The notes below the pieces were generated by a model. It was not told where the DNA came from and did not search any database. It worked only from the letters and a program-made list of their open reading frames with translations. 64,000 nucleotides of DNA, from contig NC_080422.1 in the NCBI RefSeq assembly GCF_029873635.1, positions 1,220,001 through 1,284,000 on the forward strand. The letters are read 5' to 3'. This DNA comes from Malania oleifera (Eukaryota > Streptophyta > Magnoliopsida > Santalales > Ximeniaceae). A program made the translations under genes and the position numbers. Below are positions 38,831 through 48,894 of the stretch, in pieces (the first letter of the stretch is position 1; each line of letters begins with the position of its first letter).

Positions 38831-38866
38831 AAATTTCGAGGACGAAATTTTATAAAGAGGGGAGAA
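38831..38866 (+). other. stem-loop and polypurine tract before the 38867 LTR
   Basis: aaatttcgaggacgaaattt (8-bp arms, 4-base loop) is followed by the polypurine tract aaagaggggagaa ending at 38866. Confidence 0.8.
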
Positions 38867-39691
38867 TGTAGTGACCTGAAGAATAATAACATTTTAATAA
38901 TAAGAGGGTGAGAAAATAGGTACAGAAAAAGAAGGAGGCCATAGACTTCGTCGACGAACACAGGGTTTCGTCGACGAAATGTGTGAAGGACTCGTCGACG
39001 AAGAACGGGCTCGTCGACGAAATCCCTTATTTTATAAATAGTAGAAATCCGGGATTTATATCATTTTCCACCGAGCTCTCTCTCCTACGACTCTCTCTCC
39101 CTTCTCTCTTCGTTTTCGACCCCATTAGTCGCCGAACCATGACGCTCTTGGCAGAGTTCTCCACAAATCTACCGGAACGGATTGTCGAGAAAACGAAGTT
39201 GGATTTCATCCCAAATTCTGGGTAAGGTCTTTTATTGAGTTTTTAACTTCCTGATAGTTATAGAAAATGGTGTAGACTAGGAAATACTGAAATTTTGTTC
39301 TGGGACATTGTGTTTTCAGGATGTTGGGTTAGGAATCCTGCGGGTATACAGCCAAATTTTTATAGGGGCTTTTCAAAGTTGAGGTAAGGGAAATATGTTA
39401 TGCTAGGATTTTTAATAGAGTTAATAGAGATTTTATAAGCATATTTTTATTTCAGTCTATTATACAATTCTTATAAAAAATGAGCATAAATGTTTGTGTG
39501 GCCTAAGTAGACTTTCATGTGAAGAATGAATTTATACAGTTGTTATGAAACATCATACTATACTAAATACAAGGATATAGATAGTATATACATTTGATAT
39601 GGTTTTCCAACATATGAAATTATACAGAGATAGATTTATATTCGCAGAAAAATGTACATGCATATGTAGTTTTTATATGAATAGTTCAGGA

Positions 39692-39693
<2 letters not shown>

Positions 39694-39771
<78 letters not shown>
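39694..39771. repeat. (AT)n(GT)n compound microsatellite
   Basis: An AT run (about 39697-39732) passes straight into a GT run (to about 39771) inside the 3' LTR. Confidence 0.9.
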
Positions 39772-39773
<2 letters not shown>

Positions 39774-40280
39774 CAGTAGTATTCAGATCAGTATTTATAC
39801 CACAATATACAGAATTTGTTATGCCGTGTTTCCTATTATCGTAATATACAGACAGAAATACAGAGGTAGCATCAAGATGCTACAGATGCAGTAAACAGTT
39901 TTACAGTATATATAGAGTACATAAAGACAGCGTTATGATAATTTTGGAAACATGATGAAAATGGTAAAAGAGTATATATGTATATATGTATATAGTAACA
40001 GATCCTTGAGGAAAGGTACACAGAAAGATACAAATTACAGAGCACGGTATCGTTGCTAGATACAGATAGAGTGCAACCACATATCTCAGATAGTATGTGG
40101 ATTCCGTCAATTGTGCTCGGAGAGTATGCAGCTCCCTAGTACACTGGGTTGAGAGGGCCGATTTGACGAGGTAGTAGCCAGTCCCGGTGCTTAGGAGAGG
40201 ATGCAGTTTGGCTGGGCTGAGGTAGTGTAGAGTATGATGACCTATCTGGAGGGCCAACCAGATAGAGTCCCGCCTACGGG

Positions 40281-41048
40281 CCGCACAACCCTGTCATGAG
40301 GGGTTAAATCATGACGTACAGAGTCCCAGGGATAAAAGCACAGTTATATATAGATATATGTTTACAGCTTTACAGTATACAATGAGTATAGTATGATATT
40401 ACCAGTATGAAAAGTAGAAAAACAGACAATACAATATGTTTTAAATTGTGAAAGAAAGATATGTTTTATAGATGATTTATTTCATTGCAGTTCAGTTTTT
40501 ATTTTAAAAATTATCTTTAACTTAGTTGCCACATGCTAGTGATAGCATATTTTCACTTACTGAGCGTCAACTCACCCCATTACTCTAACATTTTTCAGGT
40601 GAGCCAGTGAGGCGAGCAGATCAGGCTCGCGAGTAGAGTGTAGCTCAGATCACCCTGGTTATAGCCGCACAACCCTGTCATGAGGGGTTAAATCATGACG
40701 TACAGAGTCCCAGGGATAAAAGCACAGTTATATATAGATATATGTTTACAGCTTTACAGTATACAATGAGTATAGTATGATATTACCAGTATGAAAAGTA
40801 GAAAAACAGACAATACAATATGTTTTAAATTGTGAAAGAAAGATATGTTTTATAGATGATTTATTTCATTGCAGTTCAGTTTTTATTTTAAAAATTATCT
40901 TTAACTTAGTTGCCACATGCTAGTGATAGCATATTTTCACTTACTGAGCGTCAACTCACCCCATTACTCTAACATTTTTCAGGTGAGCCAGTGAGGCGAG
41001 CAGATCAGGCTCGCGAGTAGAGTGTAGCTCAGATCACCCTGGTTATAG
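40281..41048 (+). repeat. perfect 384-bp tandem duplication in an LTR
   Basis: Two head-to-tail copies (40281-40664 and 40665-41048) start ccgcacaaccctgtcatgag and end caccctggttata. I saw no difference between them base by base. No other Ty3 LTR here carries the duplication. Confidence 0.9.
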
Positions 41049-41244
41049 GGTGAGTTTTTTTGTCAGAGTTGTATATCTTTTTGAGTAGATGATACTGGAG
41101 GGGTATTTTGTATGGTCTGTATATTCTGAAATCTGGTATTATATAGTTTATGTATAATGATTTTATGATTTGTGTTTCCGCTGTGTAGGAATGTTTAATA
41201 TATATATATATATTTAAAATGACATGAATTTTGAGGTCGTTACA

Positions 41245-42754
41245 TCAACAATGTAGGTAAATGTAAGCTTAGTGATGTGTATTTTTGTACAAGCCACACT
41301 CAACAAGATATGATCGCTAATATGCTCAAGAGTGTTCTAAACAAGCTATTTCTTTGAAATAATACATATCAAATCTCAATAATAAACCAGGTTTTCAAAG
41401 ATGCTTAATCAAATATTCAAATTTAACTTAAAATATTTTCCTTTAATGTAATAAGCTCAAGAGTAGTTTGAAAAATATTATAGCTTGTAGAAAGTGTTTT
41501 TGTACAACAAAATCAAAGTTATGGAATACTTGCAATAACAATGCAAATATCCTAAGCTTGCTAGTTTATCCCAACACAAGATTTATAATAATGAAATTTG
41601 TGGGATAAACCTAACTAAACTCCCCCAAAATCAATCAATCAAACAAGAACAATGGAAGTATTAACAATGCCTAATATACACTAGCACAACCAATATGCTC
41701 TCACAATACTAAAACGTATCAAGGGAATGAAGATATGAGAGTATTTGGGTAAGAATAGGATTTTGAAATAGAGAGGATTTTTGTGAATGATTTTGTGCTA
41801 ATCTCACCTTAATTTTGCAAATGAGCCCCTATATATAAAGAATGACAAAATTATAACCGTTGGGGACTTTATGGGTATTATTAAATTTTTTTTAAAACCA
41901 ATTAGGAAAATTAACCCAGTTTACTTGATTTTAACCCCTGTAAAAATTAATTTAACCCGAGAAGCTCGAGTGCCCAGTCTGAGGTTCGAGTGCCCAAATA
42001 GACTAAGTTAAAAAAACATTTTTAAACAGTTCGGTCGCCCGGGTCTAGGTTCGGTTGCCTGAACAAAAGTCAAAAATATTTGTCGCGCGGTTTGGGTGCC
42101 TGAAACAAAATTTGGTTAACCGAACTAACAAGTTCGGTCGCCCGAGCCTTTTTTGAACTGAAAAGTTCAACAGCTCAAGTTGGTGAAAAATAACTTTCTA
42201 AGGATTCGGTCGCCTGAGGGCGATAGGATCATTTTATGTTTAGTCGCCCGAAGCTTGGTCAAACTGCGGACTTTCTAGCAGTTCGGGCGCCTGAGGAGTT
42301 TTGAACTCCTGAGGTTCGGTCACCCGACATCTCACATACTTACCCTATTTTGTCCAATTTTATTTCAATTCTTTCCCCTTATAATGTAAGTGATTATGGG
42401 GACTTTGTGCACAATGTGTAAGAACCTAGGGTCTTTTCAAGTACGCCCAAAAACCTGGCTTCGATTGACCGAAAGTCGACCGAAGGGTGCCCTAAAGTCA
42501 TTCGGTCCCTATGGTCATTTTGAGAGCTTACAAATACCTATATACATAACATGCAGAGATTATTACAGACCGATATAACTTATTATAGACCCAGATAATA
42601 TAAATTACAATAATAAATAATCTTCAGGGTCTTCAGGCATTACTTCGTGTGCCATCAATTGATTTGCTAATATGAACCTACACACAAACTTGGAAACCAT
42701 TAAATACCTAAGTATTTGTCATAATCAAAATAGGGTATGACCCATAGGGTCAAC
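41245..42754 (-). mobile_element. copia-type LTR 4, minus strand, 3' part missing
   Basis: On the minus strand it starts tgttgaccctatgggtcata at 42754, with 'gattatgacaaatact' following, very like copia LTR 3. A reversed gggcgaccgaac-type array (about 41960-42490) and a TATA box (ctatatatagg, about 41824-41835 reversed) are in the expected order. Its 3' portion is lost where it meets the end of the Ty3 3' LTR at 41244. Confidence 0.6.
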
Positions 42755-43063
42755 AGAAACCTAGAAATATTTTTATACAAAAATGATGATATGAGAAACT
42801 CAGTTATATTTTATATAGAAATGATGAAATAAGATATACAAATGTATTTTTTACTAAGAATTGATGATATATGAAATATACAGATATGTTTTACACATAA
42901 ATGATGAAATGAGATGAGAATTATACAGAAATAATGAGAATTACAAAAATGATGAAATGAGAAATACACAAATGTGTTTTATACTGAAATGATGATATGT
43001 GAAATACTTAAAGATGTTTTGTATAGAAATGTTGAATAGAGAATTATACAGAAATGATGAGAT

Positions 43064-43098
<35 letters not shown>

Positions 43099-45905
43099 CA
43101 CACATATAGATGTGATGAGAATTATACAAACATAATGAAATATGAATACTAAAATGTGGAAATGAGAACCCTGATGGACCAGAGTTATTCTGAGAGCACA
43201 ATATCGTTGCTAGCATTGTTTTAGTGCAACCACACGTCTGGTACAGAGTGTGGCGAGACAATCGATTGGGCCTATGAAGGGTTGTGTTACCTGCTTGGGT
43301 TCGGACTAGGATTGGGTAGGTCAATTGTACTATAGGCTCGTTCCTTGTTTTGATCTAATCGGGTAGGCCAACTGTGGTTAGGTCGAGTCTTCGGGCCGCA
43401 CAATTCGATCATGTAGGGTGAATACATGACGAAGTAATTATCCTCAGGATGGTTTCTCATTATAGACGTGATAATGACCAGTCATGAGCTACAGAGGTGT
43501 AGTGTATTTTATACTGGTGGATGCTCATGAGTTAGAAAATGTTTATGAAAAGTGAAAAGTGAAATGAACAGCCATGAGTTACAGACGCGTAGTGTATTCT
43601 ATACTGATGAATACTCATGAGCTAGACTATGAAAATGAAAAAAATGATATGAGAAATGAACAGCCATGGGCTATAGACGCGTTGTGCTATATGCTGGTGA
43701 ATACTAATTGGCTAGAGTATGATTATGAACATGAGAAATGATAGAGTACGTATATGATATAAGAAACGAATGAGTATGTATATGATTATGGAAATGATAT
43801 GAAAGTTTATGACACTATGTTTTATATATGATTATGAGTACATATCAGTATATTTTCTCAATTTTTATAATTATTTAAATGGATGTGTAATATATTTAAA
43901 CTCATGTGCCACATACTGTCAATAATTTATTCCTTTTTACTGATAGGTGTCTCACTTAGAATCTAAACATTTCAGGAAATAAGGACAGACGAGCAGAGAG
44001 AGCTCCGAGGTAGAGGAGACCGTAGTACCCTAGTACTTAGGGTAAGCGGTTGAGTATGTGATGTGTTTTGTGTAACCCCTAGACTATTTTATGGATTTGT
44101 GGGGGTGTATATATGTGTGTAAAGATCTTAACACTCTGGTATTGTATTGTATTTTGGACTCATACACATTATGTATTCGATTGAGTGGATAGTATGTTTG
44201 GATGGACTGAATACCCAGTAGCCCCCATAGGGTCAGGTTATCTGTAATATATGGTATCAAAGTTAGTTGACAGACGATTGATTATTATTGTTTATTGTTG
44301 AAAAAAAAATGGTAGAAAAATTAGGTCGTCACAGTTTGGTATCAGAGTCTAGGTTGTTAGGTTGTACAAACTTCAGTGGAATATAATACTAGAGTATAAG
44401 AATGGATCTTGATGAGAGTAGGAGATTGGTAGACTAGGATATAAGTCGGTCATTGTTGGAGGTTAAAGATTGGAATTTAGGGTTTTATTTTTGCAGCCTA
44501 GAGGTAGGATATTCTGTGGTGGTTTCTGTGATTTTCATAGGGTGACGATTTCAAGAAAGTCATAGTAAACTATCGCTAGTTCTTGTTTCTGAGTGGTAAG
44601 ACTGAAATTTAAATTGGGAATGAGAATGTAAAGATAAATGGTTATAGGATAATATCTTATGGTTCTTAGTATAATGAGTGTATTAGCTGTGTTATGATGA
44701 TAAAGTTCTAAGACTATTTTGTTCCATTTTCACGATAGATCTTGGAAGTAGCAATGCATATGCTAGAGGTGATGATGTAAGGCCTTTCAGTATGGGTGAC
44801 GGAGACCCAGATGTGGTGCTACGTAGTGTCACCTAGCAGATGATAGCAAAGATGGCAAGGAGTTCTGGGAAACGGGAATGCACGATTGAGCAGTTCACAC
44901 GTATGCATCCCCTGTCATTCTCTGGAGAGGCCGACCCATTTGTGGCCGAGAACTGGGTCCAGGAGATGGAGGAGACGTTGACAGTTCTCTCGTGCATTAA
45001 GGAGCAAAAGGTATCCTTGGCTATGTTTAAGTTAACAGAAGAAGCTAAACGTTAGTGGAGATCAGTTAGATTACTGAAGGAGCAGCGGCCTGAGCCTGTA
45101 GCTATGATATGGAGCCGCTTCAGGGAGTTATTTTTCGAGCGGTATTTCCCCGCTACTACCCGAAATGTTAAAGCGGCCGAATTCTTAAATCTGACTCAAG
45201 GACACATAATGGTACAATAGTATGCCATCAAATTCATTGAACTGTCCCGATTTGCCCCATATATGGTGCTGGATGAGGAAAAAAAGACAAGAAAATTTGA
45301 GAAGGGCCTGAGATAGGGTTTATATGAGCAGGTTGTGGGTTTTTAGGTCCAAACTTTTTCAGAACTGGTAGATAAAGTTACAGTTATTGAGTCCAGCCTA
45401 CAAAGAGGTGCCCTAGCACAGAGTCTAAGGAAGAGACCCACACCTCCCGATTTTCAAGCAGGTACCAGCCGGGAACCTTGGAGGAGACAGGGTGGTTGAG
45501 GAGATCAGAGAAAGTGGATGGGAGACTGAGCTAGGGCAGACCATTGCACCCTCTCTGCCCTAGGTGTCATAAAAGACATTTAGGAGATTGCCAGGTTAGA
45601 GAGATGATTTGTTATCGATGCAGCCGACCTGGACACATAGCATGAGACTGTCGTGCACCACTAGGCAATGTGCCGAGGAGATCATTAGGCACCCCGAGGC
45701 AGTCAATAGAGGAATACTGCCCCAACACAGGTCTACACTCTAACACCAGGAGACGTAGAGGCAGCAGGAGATGTAGTAACAGGTATTGTTTCAATTTTGT
45801 CATATAAAACTATCGTCTTATTTGATTTAGGGACGACTCACTCCTTTATAGCTTAAGAGTTTATCAAATTTTGTGAGATAAAAACTCAGCCATTAGATGG
45901 AATTA
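42755..45905 (+). mobile_element. Element I: truncated Ty3 fossil (LTR, primer site, gag, start of protease)
   Basis: A partial 5' LTR (42755-44333, its start missing) ends taggtcgtcaca. It is followed by a primer site tggtatcagagtc (44337), gag (about 44.75-45.7 kb, with a zinc-knuckle region near 45.6 kb) and the start of protease (to about 45.9 kb). The rest of pol and the 3' LTR are absent. The gag frame is broken many times. LTR landmarks are a catgag/acgcgtagtg tandem array (about 43470-43740), the conserved acacgtctgg... and cttcgggccgcac blocks, and an acceptor-like atttcagg (AG at 43974-43975). It looks old. Confidence 0.75.
43470..43740 (+). repeat. ~90-bp tandem array in LTR of element I
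   Basis: About three imperfect units each contain 'aacagccatgagttacagac', gcgtagtgtattctatactg and 'aatactcatgagctagactatga'. A related reversed array occurs in the LTR of element A (about 2355-2500). Confidence 0.7.
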
Positions 45906-45923
45906 AAAATTAATGATGAATTT

Positions 45924-45942
45924 TACACACACACACACACAC

Positions 45943-46004
<62 letters not shown>
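45924..46004. repeat. (AC)n(AT)n compound microsatellite
   Basis: An AC run with one interruption (45924-45976) runs into an AT run (to 46004). It lies about 20 bp after the last recognisable base of element I. Confidence 0.9.
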
Positions 46005-46009
<5 letters not shown>

Positions 46010-46390
46010 ATATTATTGTTAATTTAAAATATTCATTTGTCATTAATAATATTGTACTATTTACAATTATAAAATAATAGTGTATAATTTTATTTAATAG
46101 AAATATAAAAATGCTGAAATTAACATTTATATTAATTAAATTTTAAAATATAAATTGAAAGCATTAATTAATTCAATAATGTTGTTACTAGAAATTTAAA
46201 ATCACATGTTATCACTATTACAATATACCAATTATATGATGCAATATGATAATATTATTCATATGATAATTTTGTAAGACATTAATAATTTTCTAAGAAA
46301 TTTTTTTGGCAAGCGTCAATGACCGATGGCTTAATTGTCAAAAACATAAATGACTACATTAAAAACAGTAAATTGGTCCGTTGAATTCAT
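46005..46390. other. AT-rich intergenic DNA
   Basis: Very AT-rich with no coding frame. It ends at the left edge of segmental duplication copy 2. Confidence 0.6.
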
Positions 46391-47001
46391 AGATTCAAAC
46401 ACTCATTAACTTGATGACTCATTCCAAATTATTTAATTTATCATATCATGAATTTCCATGATTTTTTTCTTCTTTTGGGAGACAGAATGAAGCAGGTAAA
46501 AAGAAAAGCAATACTCATTCTCGAGCCGGTAGAATTGGTGAACGTCAGACGGCAGAACGGTCATAAAATCCGGCCACCCCTGCCCGCTGGCGCAAAGCAC
46601 TTTCCCAGGAATGATACGCCGGCGAATATTTACAAAGAAGAGACCTCATCAATAGAAAAAAAAAAAGGGGGGGGGGGGGGGTCGGAAACAGATCAATCAG
46701 TTGCGAAACAGAGATCATGAAAAATAAAATAAGAACTCCTGAAATTAAACTCAGCATCGAGAAAGTTAAACCCTTGATATCACATATAGTTAGCTGCAAG
46801 CAGCTGTAAAACAGAGCCCATGAAAAAATTAAAAGAAACGAACTCCTGAAATTAAACTCAACGTCAATAAAATTAAACCATTGAAATTACTAATTGTTAG
46901 CGCAAATATTTTTTTTCCGGCTAAAAATATCCTAGTACAGTCCCAGCAATTTCCTTCGAATTAAAGAATTTCATGTAGAAATCTTGAAAAAGAAAGAATC
47001 G

Positions 47002-47319
47002 TCAATAAGAAACGAGGGTTTCGAAGCAGTGCAGGCCATCCAGCTCCGGCGCGAACCGAGGCTGTGCCTTCTTGACCTCCCTCCCGCTCCGGCCCCTCGC
47101 CGCCGACGAAGAAGAAGAAGAATCCCCTTGTTCCCTTCTCTTGCAATTCGCATAATCCGCAGCCTTCTCCTCCCCGACGACCCTGGACTGGTTCAGATTA
47201 TTGTTGTTGATCTTCTTCTTCTGCATGAGATCATTCATGGAAGGAAAAGAGGGCTTCACCATCTTCTGGCCCAACAGTTCGGCACAGAACGCATCGAAGG
47301 AACTAAACATCGAATTCAT
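47002..47319 (-). CDS. small plant-specific protein, paralogue 2 (FAPELDGL C-terminus)
   Basis: A single-exon frame of 105 residues. I chose the ATG at 47319 because it begins MNSMFSSFDAFCAELLGQK, shared with paralogue 1. The frame is open for eight more codons upstream but with no ATG. The N-terminal block (1-19) and the C-terminal block RFAPELDGLHCFETLVSY (88-105) are the family's conserved parts. Between them are a KKK patch, an Asn run, an EEKAADYANCKRREQ stretch shared by both copies, and a Ser run. No signal peptide, membrane segment or catalytic motif is seen. A TATA-like gatataaa lies about 134 bp upstream. I recognise the family as uncharacterised plant proteins and give no function. 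It keeps the core Pro that paralogue 1 lacks, so this is the more conserved copy. The opposite-strand frame is a shadow. Confidence 0.75.
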   Translation of the reverse strand: MNSMFSSFDAFCAELLGQKMVKPSFPSMNDLMQKKKINNNNLNQSRVVGEEKAADYANCKRREQGDSSSSSSAARGRSGREVKKAQPRFAPELDGLHCFETLVSY

Positions 47320-47452
47320 CCTTGCACGAACGAAAACTCGCAAACTAACTTTAGGATCAGATAATATAAACAGGCCAGAACAGAGAGAAGAAAAGGGTTT
47401 GTGGGATGGGTGATGATTTTGAAGGAGATGGGGAGGAAGAGTTCAGGTAGGG

Positions 47453-47460
47453 TTTATATC
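47453..47460 (-). promoter_or_regulatory. TATA box of paralogue 2
   Basis: gatataaa on the minus strand, about 134 bp before the start codon, which would leave a 5' leader of roughly 100 bases. Supported by position only. Confidence 0.45.
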
Positions 47461-47782
47461 AGAAAGAAAGAAGAGTTAAGAGGGAAAGAATCCTTGTTGG
47501 CGTTGGATTGGATTTGGAATATGCGTATGAAGCAAGTAATATATCAAGCAACGTGGAATCAGGAAAATTAGTGGAAAGAACCCAAAGCCGTCAAAACGGA
47601 GTGAACATGTCAACGTCCCTACTTCCAACTTGTTCAATGGATCGCGAGGTTCCTTGAACATGGAAAAAACGGTTCTATTTTTGAAATATCTCGCCGTCAC
47701 TACTGGCCGCCGTTCTTTGCCAAAAAAAATATTATTTTTTTTTTTAAATTTAGAAAAGTCCAATGTCATCTATCTCAAAGTT

Positions 47783-48700
47783 TGAATGTGAGGAATTTCT
47801 TATATGAGCCTTTTTATTCCATATATTTTAACTTCCTCCTCATTCTTTTTTTTTTTCATCTCTCTTATGATGAGTTCAAAATACAGAGAAAATCTTTTAA
47901 GTGATGATTATTTATACATAGCATTTGAGTATTTAAACTCATAAGAAAGAAAATTATTTGATGCGAGTCCTCATGAAGTGGGTCATACATTATTTGAATG
48001 GGTCAAAATATCAATATCTTATGATTGATAAATTACAAATTCCATGTGAAAGAATTTCTTTTATCCAATCAGTAGACTTGTGAAGCAATCTAAGAAGCCT
48101 TGAAATTGATGATCTCATGACCAACGGTATAAAATATGTGATTTTCATATGAAATTGATTACATCTGGGAAATTTCTACGCAACCTTAATATATATGAAC
48201 GAGTATCAACGTGACTTAAAGCCTAAGCCATTAGGTCTTTGGTCCACACATGCATATTAACACTCGTCATCTATTTATTATTATTTTTTTAATATGAGCA
48301 AACTCACAAGTAAAATTCTTAATAATTTTTCCTTCAATTGTGAGTTCTATTCACTCACCATTGAACAAAAACAATACATTGTTGTTTTACCCAATTAAAT
48401 CATACGCTTGATCTTTCAACTATTATCACAATAGGTAGAATTAGTTTTGTAGTTCGACATTGCCATATTTCTTGTCCAAAGTTATGAACCTTCGGCATTG
48501 ATACCGCTTGTTAGAATTGGAAGATTCATCACACAACCTTGATATATGTAATCGTGGTAGCCAACCCAGAAATATTCCTTAGTGGGGGCAAAAAAATAAA
48601 TAAATAATAAAATATATTTTTTTCCAAATTTGACAAGACAAATAATAAAAATAAAAATAAAAACACATACATGCACATTTAACAATTGTAATAATTATCC
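47783..48700. other. AT-rich non-coding DNA
   Basis: No gene seen. A stretch at about 48.18-48.33 kb (taagcctaag..., ...gagcaaactcacaagtaaaattcttaa) resembles one at about 49.08-49.23 kb, which suggests two decayed copies of an unidentified repeat. Confidence 0.4.
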
Positions 48701-48894
48701 CCCTCGGGCATATGGTCAAGTAGTAAGGACTTGTCTCAGAAGGCCACCTGCAACGGTGGATCTGGGTTTGTAACCTGCCTCTTGCACCGCACATCTGGAT
48801 TTACCTCCTACATGTTGGTTGTAGGCACGACTAACGTAGGTGTGAGATTAGTCTGGCGTGTAAGCCCAGGAAACCCGGCATATCCAAAAAAAAA
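48701..48894 (+). mobile_element. tRNA-derived SINE-like element
   Basis: About 190 bp. An A-box-like tatggtcaagtagtaagg (48711-48728) and a B-box-like gggtttgtaacctg (48764-48777) are spaced as in a Pol III promoter. An unrelated body follows, then cccggcatatcc and a poly-A tail (48886-48894). Similar short sequences, (a)taattat, flank it, so a degenerate target duplication is possible. SINEs encode no protein and rely on a LINE for copying. Family not identified. Confidence 0.5.

Larger units (their letters stand above)
36571..41244 (+). mobile_element. Ty3 remnant: RNase H, integrase, chromodomain and 3' LTR
   Basis: Pol starts within the RT/RNase H border and runs through RNase H (about 36.65-37.0 kb, [12 protein letters not shown]), an integrase zinc domain and core (about 37.3-38.0 kb), and a chromodomain (about 38.4-38.6 kb, VKVLWRNHAIEEASWE). 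A polypurine tract and a complete 3' LTR (38867-41244) follow. Gag, protease and most of RT are absent, and the surviving part has about three breaks. It joins directly to LTR H on the left. Whether H, G or another LTR was its 5' LTR is unresolved. Tekay/Del type, like B and J. Confidence 0.8.
38867..41244 (+). repeat. 3' LTR with tcgtcgacga array and 384-bp tandem duplication
   Basis: It starts tgtagtgacctg and ends gaggtcgttaca. Four tcgtcgacga copies (38946-39020) lie just before a TATA box (tataaata, 39033). Farther on are a donor-like gaggtaagg (about 39384), an AT/GT microsatellite (39694-39771), and the conserved gtcccgcctacgggc block (about 40268). The following 384-bp unit is present twice, and with it the acceptor-like tttttcag (AG at 40597-40598 and again 384 bp later). 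Confidence 0.85.
46391..47782. repeat. segmental duplication, copy 2 (partner 24911-26440)
   Basis: Same orientation as copy 1 and similar throughout, with small indels. Both hold one small minus-strand gene. The copies lie about 20 kb apart, and nearly all the sequence between them is retroelement. Confidence 0.85.

Noticed and set aside
30134-41244. One complete element from LTR G (30134) to the 38867 LTR
   Set aside because: The starts look alike, but the flanking bases (actca and tcaac) do not match and other LTR sequence lies between, so a single insertion is not shown.
48711-48777. A functional tRNA gene
   Set aside because: A- and B-box-like words are present but no cloverleaf acceptor stem or anticodon arm could be found; a SINE head is the better reading.
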